Of a stretch of 64,000 nucleotides of DNA, positions 18,200-26,195 are shown piece after piece. Made by a program: the position numbers and the translations under genes. This stretch comes from Caulobacter sp. GTDB lineage: Bacteria; Pseudomonadota; Alphaproteobacteria; Caulobacterales; Caulobacteraceae. Within the stretch, counting starts at the first letter, position 1; each line of letters starts with the position of its first letter. A model generated the notes under the pieces. It saw nothing but the letters and a program-made list of their open reading frames with translations. It was not told where the DNA came from and did not search any database. Location of the stretch: positions 1-64,000 of the forward strand of contig JAIOXZ010000011.1 in the NCBI GenBank assembly GCA_021741355.1, given 5' to 3'.

Positions 18200-19366
18200 C
18201 TACCGCTTCAGCCCCAGCCGGTCCCGCGCGATGACCCAGCGGTGGACTTCGCTCGGGCCGTCGTAGATCCGCATGGTGCGCATCTGGCCGGCCATCATCT
18301 GCAGGGGCAGCTCCTTGGTCATTCCCATGGCCCCGAAGGCCTGCATGGCCTGGTCGATGACCTCCCAGCCCAGTTCGGTGCCGAACACCTTGAGCATCGA
18401 GATCTCCACCCGCACGTCGCGGCCCTGGTCGAGCTTCCAGGCAATGTCGTAGGCCATCAGCCGGGCGGCGTGGATCTTCGTCGAGGCGTCGGCGACCCAC
18501 CACTGGATCGCCTGACGGTCGGCCAGCTTCGCCCCGAACGTTTCACGCTGGCCGGCGTGCTCGATCATCATGTCCAGCGCGCGTTGGGCCAGGGTGTAGC
18601 CCCAGATGCCCATCTGCAGCCGGCGGGTCGACAGGCGGGTCTGCATCGGCGCGAACCCCTGCCCTTCCTTGCCGAGCAGCTTGGAAGCCGGCACGCGGCA
18701 GTCCTCGTAGACCACCTCGTAAGTCACCTGGCCGCCGATCATCGGGATGGCGCGCAGGACGTTGAAGCCGGGCGTACCCTTGTCGACCAGGAAGGCCGAG
18801 ATGCCGCCGCGGGCGCCCTTGGCCGGGTCGGTGACCGCCATGGTGACGGTGAAGTCGGCTTCCTTGGCCTTGCTGATCCAGATCTTGCGGCCGTTGATCA
18901 CCCAGTCGTCGCCGTCCCGCACGGCCCTGGTGATCATGCCCGCCGGGTCGGCGCCGGCGCCGGGTTCTGAGATGGCGATCGCGCTGATCGCCTCGCCGGC
19001 CACGTAGGGCGCCAGATACTGGATCCGCTGCTCGTCGTTGACCGTCGCCATCAGCATGCGCAGGTTCGGCGAGTCGGGCGGGAGCACGTAGGGCGTGACC
19101 GTCTTGCCCATCTCCTCATAGACCCCGACCATCGCCACCATCGGCAGGTCTGCGCCACCGACGTCTTCGGGCGCATCGAGGCCCCAGAGGCCCAGCTCCT
19201 TGCTGACCTTGTCGATCGGCGCGCGCTCGGCGGCGGTCAGGGCGATGGACTCGCCGGCGGCGTCGCGGGCGAGCACGGCGGGCTCCAGGGGAATCAGCTG
19301 GTCGCGAACGAACTTCGCGACCAGGTCCTTGAGCATCTGGTGCTCTTCGGCGAGTTGGAAATCCAA
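18200..19366 (-). CDS. Acyl-CoA dehydrogenase family protein
   Basis: A 388-residue flavoenzyme expected to introduce a 2,3-double bond into an acyl-CoA. The usual N-terminal helical domain, the middle beta domain (SEPGAGADPAGM, VINGRKIWISKA) and the C-terminal helical domain (AQRALDMMIEHAGQR) are present. The place of the catalytic Glu in the YEGT-type motif reads RIYDGPSEVHRW, so Asp stands where MCAD has Glu; the DGP(S/D)EVH form is known in ACAD10/11-like members. It is followed, toward its own promoter, by a family B repeat and the TauD-type gene. Confidence 0.92.
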   Translation of the reverse strand: MDFQLAEEHQMLKDLVAKFVRDQLIPLEPAVLARDAAGESIALTAAERAPIDKVSKELGLWGLDAPEDVGGADLPMVAMVGVYEEMGKTVTPYVLPPDSPNLRMLMATVNDEQRIQYLAPYVAGEAISAIAISEPGAGADPAGMITRAVRDGDDWVINGRKIWISKAKEADFTVTMAVTDPAKGARGGISAFLVDKGTPGFNVLRAIPMIGGQVTYEVVYEDCRVPASKLLGKEGQGFAPMQTRLSTRRLQMGIWGYTLAQRALDMMIEHAGQRETFGAKLADRQAIQWWVADASTKIHAARLMAYDIAWKLDQGRDVRVEISMLKVFGTELGWEVIDQAMQAFGAMGMTKELPLQMMAGQMRTMRIYDGPSEVHRWVIARDRLGLKR

Positions 19367-19399
19367 GCTGTATCCCCTCTGACGATCTTCAATCTCTTA

Positions 19400-19517
19400 C
19401 ACTGTCATCCCGGACGGCCTGCAAGGCCGTTCCGGGACCCAGATTGAATCTCGGCCGCTGTGCGTGAAGCCGAATCTGGGTCCCGGCTCTCCACTGCGCT
19501 TCGGCCGGGATGACAGT
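19400..19517. repeat. Dispersed palindromic repeat, family B copy 1
   Basis: The ends are inverted (CACTGTCATCCCGG and CCGGGATGACAGT), and inside are GGGACCCAGATTGAATC and GAATCTGGGTCCCGG. Further copies lie at 22231-22346, 25592-25710 and 28398-28510, with a variant at 58180-58268. The repeat fills the space between the acyl-CoA dehydrogenase and the dioxygenase gene. Confidence 0.92.
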
Positions 19518-19523
19518 ATTTGG

Positions 19524-20375
19524 CTAGACGACAGGTATCGGCTTCTCCCCCGCCACCGTCGTTCGGTGCATCACCCGGCGGTGGCCGTCGTAGCCGCCGG
19601 TGGCGTTGTGCAGGCAGCAGCGGTTGTCCCACAGGATCAGCATGTCGGGGCGCCATTTGTGGCGATAGACGAACTGGTCCTGCAGCATGTGGCGGTAGAG
19701 GAAGGACAGCAGGTTCTCGCTCTCCGCTTCGGTCATGCCCGCCACGCCCAGGGTGTAGATCGGGTTGACGAACAAGGCCTTGCGGCCGCTGACCGGATGG
19801 ACGCGGACCAGCGGGTGCTGCTGCTGACTGTCGGCCTCGACGCAGTTGATGATCTGCATGCTGCGACCGGGCTTTTCGTTGGCGTAGACGCCGTTGGTGC
19901 CGTAGGGCCGGGTCGCCGAGTGGATGGTTTGGAGACCGTCGAGAAAGCCCTGCATCACCGGGCTCAGCGCCTCGTAGGCGCGGCAGCCATCGGCGAACTC
20001 GGTGTCGCCGCCGACCGGCGGAATGACCTTGGAATGCAGGATCGTCCCCGCCGGCGGGGCGGCCTGGAAGCTCCAGTCGCTGTGCCAGGCGCCGCCGAAC
20101 ACGCTGTTGGTCTCGTCCGGTTCGCGGCGGACCTCGAGGATGTGCGGCCGGTCGGCCAGCGGCTTCACATAGGGGTCGAGGCCGAAGCCACCGAACTGCA
20201 GGGTGAAGGCTTCGAGCTGGTCATGATCGAGCGGCTGGTCAGGGAACCAGACCACCCCATGCGCCGCCCAGGCCGCCTTCACCTGCGCGAGCTCATCAGC
20301 GGCCAGCGGCGCGCCGATGTCGAGGCCGGTGATCTCGGCGCCGAAGCCCGAGGCGTTGGGCGTGACGGTGACCAT
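19524..20375 (-). CDS. TauD/TfdA-type Fe(II)/2-oxoglutarate dioxygenase
   Basis: A 283-residue member of the TauD/TfdA family, which hydroxylates a substrate using 2-oxoglutarate and O2. The iron ligands are visible as H98 and D100 (GAWHSDWSF) and H256 (CCLHNATGGYDG); the Arg that holds 2-oxoglutarate is in HRRVMHRTTV. The N-terminal GAEITGLDIGAPL is a family hallmark. Substrates in this family range from taurine to aryloxy acids and alkyl sulfates; none can be chosen from sequence. It sits in the catabolic neighbourhood between a family B and a family A repeat. Confidence 0.92.
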   Translation of the reverse strand: MVTVTPNASGFGAEITGLDIGAPLAADELAQVKAAWAAHGVVWFPDQPLDHDQLEAFTLQFGGFGLDPYVKPLADRPHILEVRREPDETNSVFGGAWHSDWSFQAAPPAGTILHSKVIPPVGGDTEFADGCRAYEALSPVMQGFLDGLQTIHSATRPYGTNGVYANEKPGRSMQIINCVEADSQQQHPLVRVHPVSGRKALFVNPIYTLGVAGMTEAESENLLSFLYRHMLQDQFVYRHKWRPDMLILWDNRCCLHNATGGYDGHRRVMHRTTVAGEKPIPVV

Positions 20376-20433
20376 GTGTGCCTCCCCATTTTCTTTCCAC
20401 AGTCGATCCGAATGCTGACGGCCGCAATGGGTT

Positions 20434-20552
20434 TGCGTGGTGCGAGACGCTCGCTTGAGGCTCGCTCCTCACCATGACGAAGAGAGGGGAAGTCCTGCCC
20501 TGCCCGTCATCCTGGGGAGCGATCCCTCAGGATCGCGTCTCGAAGGACGCGC
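20434..20552. repeat. Dispersed palindromic repeat, family A copy 2
   Basis: It begins TGCGTGGTGCGAGACGCTCG and ends GCGTCTCGAAGGACGCGCC, with the inner inverted pair CTCACCATGACGAA and CGTCATCCTGGGGAG. It abuts the stop codon of the enoyl-CoA hydratase gene. The terminal bases match copy 3 at 43643-43761. Confidence 0.9.
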
Positions 20553-21383
20553 CTAGCCCTTCCCCTTGCTGTAGTCCGGCTCCCGTTTCTCGAGGAACGC
20601 CCGCACGCCTTCGGCGAAGTCGCCGTCGCTGCTGGCCAGGATCTGGTTCCGGTCTTCCATGGCGATCGTGGCCTCAAGACCGTTGGCGTCGATGGCGTGG
20701 TTCAGCGCCTCCTTGGTCAGGCGCAGGCCGAGCGGCGTCGCGTGCAGCATGTCCTTCACGAAGCCGCGGGCCTCGGCCTCGATCTGGTCAGGCGCGACGA
20801 CACAGCTCGCGAGACCCAGCTGATAGGCGCGGTCGGCGCTGATGAAGCGGCCCGTCAGCATGAACTCGGCCGCCACCGAACTGCCCACCATGCGCGGCAG
20901 GAAGTAGCTGACCCCGATATCGCAGGCCGACAGGCCGATGCGGATGAAGGCGGCGTTCATGCGCGTCTTCGGGGTGACGATGCGGACATCGCTGGCCAGG
21001 GCCAGGGCGAAGCCGCCGCCGGCCGCCGCGCCGTCCACGCAGGCGATGATCGGCTGTGGACACCGGCGCATGGCGATGACGATCTCGGCGATGCTGCGCT
21101 GGGAATCCAGGCCGTCGGCGATGCGACGCGGGCCGTTGCTGTCGCTGCGCTCCTTCAGGTCGAGGCCGGCGCAGAAGGCGGGGCCGGCGCCGGACAGCAC
21201 GACCACGCGCACGTCCCGTCGCCAGTAGAGGTTCACGAACAGGTCGCGCAGTTCGGCCGTCAGACGACGGTTGAGGGCGTTCAGGCTGTCAGGGCGGTTC
21301 ATTGTCACCCAGAGGGCGTCGCCCTCCTGGCGCAGCGCCAGATGCTCATAGGGCTCGGACGCCATGGTGATGGTCACGCTCAT
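20553..21383 (-). CDS. Enoyl-CoA hydratase/isomerase family protein
   Basis: A 276-residue crotonase-fold protein acting on an acyl-CoA thioester. The oxyanion-hole segments are seen: AGPAFCAGLDLKE and IACVDGAAAGGGFALALASD. The first catalytic Glu of classic hydratases is not obvious, while the region MVGSSVAAEFMLTGRFISAD is conserved, so hydratase, isomerase or hydrolase activity is possible. An ATG six codons in (MASEPYEHL) is an alternative start. The first bases overlap the end of the following SDR gene by four (ATGA), giving a two-gene operon SDR-hydratase. Confidence 0.9.
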   Translation of the reverse strand: MSVTITMASEPYEHLALRQEGDALWVTMNRPDSLNALNRRLTAELRDLFVNLYWRRDVRVVVLSGAGPAFCAGLDLKERSDSNGPRRIADGLDSQRSIAEIVIAMRRCPQPIIACVDGAAAGGGFALALASDVRIVTPKTRMNAAFIRIGLSACDIGVSYFLPRMVGSSVAAEFMLTGRFISADRAYQLGLASCVVAPDQIEAEARGFVKDMLHATPLGLRLTKEALNHAIDANGLEATIAMEDRNQILASSDGDFAEGVRAFLEKREPDYSKGKG

Positions 21384-22153
21384 CGGGTCTGTCCTCCATC
21401 GACCGGGACGACGGTCCCGTGAACAAAACTGGCCTTGGGGCTCATCAGGAAGGCGGCGACCGAACCGATCTCCTCGGGCAGGCCGTAGCGCTTCATCGCC
21501 ACCTCGCGGTCGATCCAGCGCTGCCAGTTGGCGGCGCGGGGGCCATCCATCCGCTCCTGCCAGGTGCCGCCCGGGAAGATGATGTTGCCCGGCGCGATGG
21601 TGTTGACGCGGACGCCACTGGGACCGGTGATCTTCGCCAGCTCCTTGCCCAGATGGTTCATCGCCGCCTTGGCGGTGCCGTAGGTCAGGGGCGTGCCCAG
21701 GGCGCCCAGGCCGGCGATGGAGCTGATCATCAGCACCGAGCCTTCGCCCCGCGGCCCCATCATGCGGTAGGCCGCGCGCGCCAGCCGCCAGGCGGAGGTC
21801 AGGTTCTGGGTGAAGCCGGCGTCCCAGGTTTCGTCATCAACCTCGGCGCCCGGCGGGCAGGGATGCAGGCCGACATTGGCCACCGCGCCATAGATCGGGC
21901 CCAGCGCGGCCTCGGCGCCGGCAAGGGCCTTCTCGATCACGTCAGTCTGGCGCAGGTCGCCGGCCATGGCCCAGAGGTTGCCCTCACCATACTGCGCGGC
22001 GAGGCGTGCCCGGGTCTCCTCGAGCGCCTCGGCGCCCCGGGCGGTGATGGCGACCTTCGCGCCCTCAGCGAGGCAGGCCTCGACGATGCCAAGGCCGATG
22101 CCGCGACTCGCGCCGGCGACAAAGATGGTCCTGCCTTTGAGTCCGAGGTCCAT
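21380..22153 (-). CDS. Short-chain dehydrogenase/reductase (SDR)
   Basis: A 257-residue classical SDR. The cofactor site FVAGASRGIGLG lies near the N-terminus, the NAG-like segment appears as VANVG, and the active site has Ser (MISSIAGLG) and YGTAKAAMNHLGKEL with the YxxxK motif. An Arg after the second strand (ITARGAEALEE) would fit NADP. The start MDLGLKGRTI was chosen; the open frame continues upstream through a family B repeat and is not credible there. It is the first gene of an operon with the enoyl-CoA hydratase (4-bp overlap). Its role is probably oxidation of a 3-hydroxyacyl intermediate, which is inference. Confidence 0.92.
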   Translation of the reverse strand: MDLGLKGRTIFVAGASRGIGLGIVEACLAEGAKVAITARGAEALEETRARLAAQYGEGNLWAMAGDLRQTDVIEKALAGAEAALGPIYGAVANVGLHPCPPGAEVDDETWDAGFTQNLTSAWRLARAAYRMMGPRGEGSVLMISSIAGLGALGTPLTYGTAKAAMNHLGKELAKITGPSGVRVNTIAPGNIIFPGGTWQERMDGPRAANWQRWIDREVAMKRYGLPEEIGSVAAFLMSPKASFVHGTVVPVDGGQTR

Positions 22154-22230
22154 GGCCTTCTCCCTGTGTGTCGGCGGCATGTGAGCCCCCTGTCGCGGCG
22201 TCAGGCAAGGCGTGACGACATGACTCTCTT

Positions 22231-22346
22231 CACTGTCATCCCGGCCGAAGCGCAGCGGAGAGCCGGGACCCAGATTCGGTTTCAGACGAAGCGAATGGGA
22301 TTCAATCCGGGTCCCGGATCGTCCCTTCGGCCCGTCCGGGATGACA
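22231..22346. repeat. Dispersed palindromic repeat, family B copy 2
   Basis: The inverted ends are CACTGTCATCCCGGCC and CCGTCCGGGATGACA, with GGGACCCAGATTCGG and CAATCCGGGTCCCGG inside. It lies between the broken glutathione S-transferase gene and the SDR gene. Confidence 0.92.
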
Positions 22347-22364
22347 ACGGAGGTGAGCGGACGA

Positions 22365-22995
22365 CTACGCGGCGGGCATGGAGTTCGCCAGCGCACGCCC
22401 ATACGCCTCGCGGCCCATGGTGCGCTCGAGGTAGGCGGTCTCGGCATCGCCGAGGGTGATCACACCTTGCCGGCGGCCGAACTCAAGGGCGTAGGTGATC
22501 GAGATGTCGGCGGCCGTGAAGGTCTCGCCGGCGATCCAGGTCGACCGCTCGAGCCGCCGTTTCACCAGCAGCAGCCGCTTTTCCGCCCAGAAGAGCGCCT
22601 GGCGGGCGCCCCAGTTGTCCCGTTCGGCCTCCGGCGCCATGAACCGGCTGACGACAGGGACCATCATCAGGGTCGCCAGGCCCGCTTCGCCCAGGTGCAG
22701 GAACTGCTGGTAGGCCGGGAAGGCCGGATCATCCGCCGCCGGCGCCAGCGGCGTCGGGCCATAGCGGGCCATAGCGGGCCATCAGGTATTCCATGATGGC
22801 GATCGACTCGACCATGGTGACGTCGCCGTCCTGCATCGCCGGGATGTAGTAGGCGGGGTTCACCGCCAGCAGCGCCGCATCCGGGGTCGCGGACAGCATG
22901 TCCACCTGCTGCAGGCGGTAGGGCAGGCCCATCTCCTCCATCAGCCAAACGACCCTGAGGGATCGCGAGGTCTGTCCGCCGAATACGGTGATCAT
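22365..22995 (-). pseudogene. Glutathione S-transferase gene broken by a 10-bp tandem duplication
   Basis: The N-terminal thioredoxin-like part (from MITVFGGQTSRSLRVVWLME) is encoded from 22995, with the glutathione-binding VESIAIMEYLMARYG at its end. The helical C-terminal part (PLAPAADDPAFPAYQQFLHL ... VKRRLERSTWIAGETF) continues in another frame down to 22365. At the junction, on the minus strand, ATGGCCCGCT occurs twice in a row and is followed by a partial third unit (about 22760-22780). Removing one 10-base copy rejoins the halves as EYLMARYGPTPLAPAADDP, giving a normal 206-residue protein. As it stands translation stops soon after the junction (PDAAGAGGG-stop). It could be a true mutation, a reversible slip or an assembly error. 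Confidence 0.88.
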
Positions 22996-23143
22996 GCCGT
23001 GATCTTTCCCTGTCGCCGCCGCTCCGGTTGATCGTGCCATGCCGCGAGTATCAGGCAACACCCACCTTCGTCATGGAGAGGGCTTGGCTGCCCCCGCGTG
23101 AAGGGGTTCAAGTGGCGGCAAGAGACGTTCCCGGGAGGCCCGC

Positions 23144-24268
23144 ATGAATTTCGATTTCTCCGACGAGCAGAAGCAGCTGCAGGATCAGGCGCGGCGCTAT
23201 CTGGCCGATAAATGCCCGCCGTCAGCCGTGCGGGCGGTGCTGGAAGGCGACCAGGTCTATGACCGCGCGCTGTGGGCGGGTCTCGGCGAGATGGGCTTTC
23301 TGGGCGCGGCGATTCCCGAGGAATACGGTGGCGTCGGCCTGGGCCATCTCGAACTGTGCGTGATCGCCGAAGAGCTGGGCCGGGCCATCGCGCCCGTGCC
23401 GGTCGCGTCCTCGATCTACCTGGTCGCCGAATTCCTGATGGCCGCGGGCTCTGAAGCGCAGAAGCAGGCCAGGCTGCCGAAACTTGCCAGCGGCGAGACC
23501 ATCGGCGCCTTCGCCTATGGCGAGGGCCTTGGCCGCGTGACCGAGAAATCCATCAAGGCGAGCGTGTCCAACGGCAAGCTGAGCGGGACCAAGACCCCGG
23601 TCGCCGACGGCGAGATCGCCGATGTCGCCGTCGTCGCGGCGCGAGAGGGCGGCAAGGTCTCGCTGTTCCTCGTCGACCTGACCGGACCGGGCGTGACCCG
23701 TACGGCCGTCGACAGCATCGACCCGACGCGGGGTCAGGCGACCCTGAACTTCGTCGACGCCCCGGCCGAGCGGCTGGGTGCGGCCGGCGAAGGCTGGCGC
23801 CTGGCCGCCGAGGTCATGGACCGCGCCGCCATCCTGCTGGCGTTTGAGCAGGTCGGCGGGTCCGACCGGGCGCTGGAGATGGGTCGCGACTACGCGCTGG
23901 AACGGATGGCCTTCGGCCGCCAGATCGGCTCGTTCCAGGCGGTCAAGCATATGCTGGCCGACATGTATGTGTCGGCGACGCTGGCCCGCTCCAACGCCTA
24001 CTACGGCGCCTGGGCGCTCTCGACCGGCTCGTCGGAACTGCCCGTCGCGGCGGCGACGGCGCGGGTCTCGGCGACCCAGTCGTTCCAGCACTGCGCCAAG
24101 AACAACATCCAGGTGCACGGCGGCATGGGCTTCACCTGGGCCTTCGACTGCCACCTGTATTACCGCCGGTCGAACGGCCTGGCGCTCGCGCTGGGTTCGC
24201 AATCGACCTGGGAAGACCTGCTGATCGACCGCCTGCGCCAGCGCAACGACGCTCCGGCCGCTGCTTAA
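23144..24268 (+). CDS. Acyl-CoA dehydrogenase family protein lacking the usual catalytic Glu (likely partner subunit)
   Basis: A 374-residue acyl-CoA dehydrogenase-fold protein. N-terminal MNFDFSDEQKQLQDQARRYL and the middle and C-terminal helices (ERMAFGRQIGSFQAVKHMLADM, NIQVHGGMGFTWAFD) are typical. After GMGFTWAFDCHLYYRRSN the protein ends without the YEGT/GGTDEI-type segment that carries the catalytic Glu in many members. It starts behind a good GGGAGG site and is followed after 14 bases by a second acyl-CoA dehydrogenase gene that does carry EGGTDEI. The pair resembles the two-subunit enzymes of steroid side-chain breakdown (ChsE1-ChsE2 type); that parallel is inference. Confidence 0.9.
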   Translation: MNFDFSDEQKQLQDQARRYLADKCPPSAVRAVLEGDQVYDRALWAGLGEMGFLGAAIPEEYGGVGLGHLELCVIAEELGRAIAPVPVASSIYLVAEFLMAAGSEAQKQARLPKLASGETIGAFAYGEGLGRVTEKSIKASVSNGKLSGTKTPVADGEIADVAVVAAREGGKVSLFLVDLTGPGVTRTAVDSIDPTRGQATLNFVDAPAERLGAAGEGWRLAAEVMDRAAILLAFEQVGGSDRALEMGRDYALERMAFGRQIGSFQAVKHMLADMYVSATLARSNAYYGAWALSTGSSELPVAAATARVSATQSFQHCAKNNIQVHGGMGFTWAFDCHLYYRRSNGLALALGSQSTWEDLLIDRLRQRNDAPAAA

Positions 24269-24282
24269 GAGGGAATGGACTC

Positions 24283-25539
24283 ATGAACTTCGACGACACA
24301 CCCGAAGAAGCCGCTTTCCGCACCGTCGCGCGCGACTGGATCCAGGCGAACGCACCCAAGGAACTTGAAGCCGAGCTCAAGGGCGGCGGCTTCGGCAACA
24401 ATGGCCTGAAAAGCGTCGATCCGATCCAGGTCGCCAAGGCCTGGCAGAAGAAGAAGGCGGAGGCCGGCTGGGCCTGCCTGCACTGGCCGAAGGAATACGG
24501 CGGCCGGGGAGCCACGCCGATCGAGCGCGTGATCTGGGGCCAGGAAGAGGGCGTCTACGGCGCGCTCAGCGGCCTGTTCATCATCGGCCACGGCATGTGC
24601 GGCCCGACCGTCATGGCCTGGGCCGACGAGGCGACCAAGGAGCGGCTGCTGCCGCCGCTGGCGTCCGGCGAACACATCTGGTGCCAGCTGTTCAGCGAAC
24701 CGGCCGGCGGCTCGGACCTGGCGGGCCTGCGCACGGCGGCGGTTCCGGCCACCGACGGCTCGGGCGACTGGATCATCAACGGCCAGAAGATCTGGACCAG
24801 CGGCGCCCAGCACAGCGACTACGGCATCGTCATCACCCGCACCGACCCGAACGTGGCCAAGCACAAGGGCCTGACCATGTTCTGGCTCGACATGAAGTCG
24901 CCGGGCATCGACGTGCGGCCGATCAAGCAGGCCAACGGCCAGTCGGGCTTCAACGAAGTCTATTTCACTGACGTGCGCATCCCCGACAGCCAGCGGCTCG
25001 GCGCCGTGGGCCAGGGCTGGAGCGTGTCGCTGACCACCCTGATGAACGAGCGCCTGTCGATCGGCTCGGGCATGCCGACCGGCTTCCCGGAGCTGTTCGA
25101 CTTCTGCATGAACCTGCAGACCGAGGACGGCCTCGCCATCGACGACCGGTCGGTGCGATCGCGCCTGGCCGGCTATGCGGTCAAGGCCAGCGGCCTGAAA
25201 TACACCGGTATGCGGGCCATCTCGGCCCTGTCGAAGGGCGAAACGCCGGGACCGGAGAACTCCATCGGCAAGCTGGTCGCCGGCGCGACCATGCAGGAAC
25301 TGGCGATGTACGCGCTGGATCTGCAGGGCCAGGGCGGCGTCGTGTCCGATCCGGACAAGGCGGCGGCCGGCGCGCGGTTCCAGGCCATGCTGCTGCGCTC
25401 GCCCGCTACCCGCGTCGAAGGCGGCACGGACGAGATCCTGCGCAACATCATCGCCGAGCGGGTGCTGGGGCTGCCGGGCGACATCCGCGTGGACAAGGAT
25501 GTGGCCTTCAAGGACATTCCGACGTCCGGACGGGCATAG
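24283..25539 (+). CDS. Acyl-CoA dehydrogenase (probable catalytic partner)
   Basis: A 418-residue acyl-CoA dehydrogenase. The beta domain has LFSEPAGGSDLAGL and WIINGQKIWTSGAQHSDYG, both FAD- and substrate-contact regions, and the C-terminal part includes ATRVEGGTDEILRNIIAE, in which the family's catalytic-loop motif is intact. It lies 14 bases after the previous dehydrogenase gene and is almost certainly co-transcribed and probably co-assembled with it. The long linker (residues 270-330) with GYAVKASGLKYTGMRA is typical of FadE proteins of the sterol/terpene type. A GAGGGAATGG stretch provides the ribosome site. Confidence 0.92.
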   Translation: MNFDDTPEEAAFRTVARDWIQANAPKELEAELKGGGFGNNGLKSVDPIQVAKAWQKKKAEAGWACLHWPKEYGGRGATPIERVIWGQEEGVYGALSGLFIIGHGMCGPTVMAWADEATKERLLPPLASGEHIWCQLFSEPAGGSDLAGLRTAAVPATDGSGDWIINGQKIWTSGAQHSDYGIVITRTDPNVAKHKGLTMFWLDMKSPGIDVRPIKQANGQSGFNEVYFTDVRIPDSQRLGAVGQGWSVSLTTLMNERLSIGSGMPTGFPELFDFCMNLQTEDGLAIDDRSVRSRLAGYAVKASGLKYTGMRAISALSKGETPGPENSIGKLVAGATMQELAMYALDLQGQGGVVSDPDKAAAGARFQAMLLRSPATRVEGGTDEILRNIIAERVLGLPGDIRVDKDVAFKDIPTSGRA

Positions 25540-25591
25540 GAGCAGGCCACATTGCTGGCGAAGGGCCCGATCTGGACCTTTGCGGCGAACC

Positions 25592-25710
25592 CACTGTCAT
25601 CCCGGCCTTCGCGCAGCGAAGAGCCGAGACCCAGATTTGGCTTCACGCTGGATGGATGGGATTCGATCTAGGTCCCGGATCGTCCCTTCGGGCCGTCCGG
25701 GATGACAGTG
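25592..25710. repeat. Dispersed palindromic repeat, family B copy 3
   Basis: The ends are CACTGTCATCCCGGCC and CCGGGATGACAGTG; the inner parts are GAGACCCAGATTTGG and GATCTAGGTCCCGG. It lies between the acyl-CoA dehydrogenase gene and the OsmC gene and accounts for half of the 244-base gap; the rest shows nothing clear. Confidence 0.92.
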
Positions 25711-25783
25711 GATGTTGGCCGGCTTCACCTTGCGAGACGGCGCGAACCGCGGCGGCAGGTTGGCGCCGGCCTCTTCACCTCGC

Positions 25784-26182
25784 TCACGCACCGGCCGGCG
25801 CCAAGGTCGTGACGATGTCCGCCCCGCCCTTGAGCGTCAGGGTCACTGGCGTGCGTTCGGCGATGTCGGCCAGGCGCGCGCGCTGGGTGTCGTCGAGGTC
25901 GCCCGTCAGGTGCAGCACCCGCTCGATTTTCGACCTGTCGCCGTCCTTGAAGTGCTTCAGATCCACGGTCGCCTCGGTCAGGGGCCAGCCCTTGCGTTCG
26001 GCGTACATGCGCAGGGTGATCGCCGTGCAGGCGCCGAGGCTGGCCAGCAGCACATCGTAGGGCGCGGGTCCCGCGTCCTGTCCGCCCAGCGACAGCGGCT
26101 CGTCGACGACCAGGCTGTGGCGGCCCGCGACCACCGTCGTCGCCCAGTCCGTGGTTCCGATGGTCGCGACAGCATGGGCCAT
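25784..26182 (-). CDS. OsmC-family protein with only one of the two redox cysteines
   Basis: A 132-residue OsmC/YhfA-type protein. The usual fold pattern is present (GPAPYDVLLASLGACTAITLRMYAERKG), which contains the first redox Cys in the long central helix. The second Cys, normally in a C-P-V motif, is replaced: the segment reads ERTPVTLTL. Thiol-dependent peroxide reduction by the two-Cys mechanism is therefore doubtful. It ends just before the acyl-CoA dehydrogenase gene start on the same strand order (gap of 13 bases to that gene's stop), so the two may be co-transcribed. Confidence 0.9.
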   Translation of the reverse strand: MAHAVATIGTTDWATTVVAGRHSLVVDEPLSLGGQDAGPAPYDVLLASLGACTAITLRMYAERKGWPLTEATVDLKHFKDGDRSKIERVLHLTGDLDDTQRARLADIAERTPVTLTLKGGADIVTTLAPAGA

Positions 26183-26195
26183 GGATGGCGCCTTC

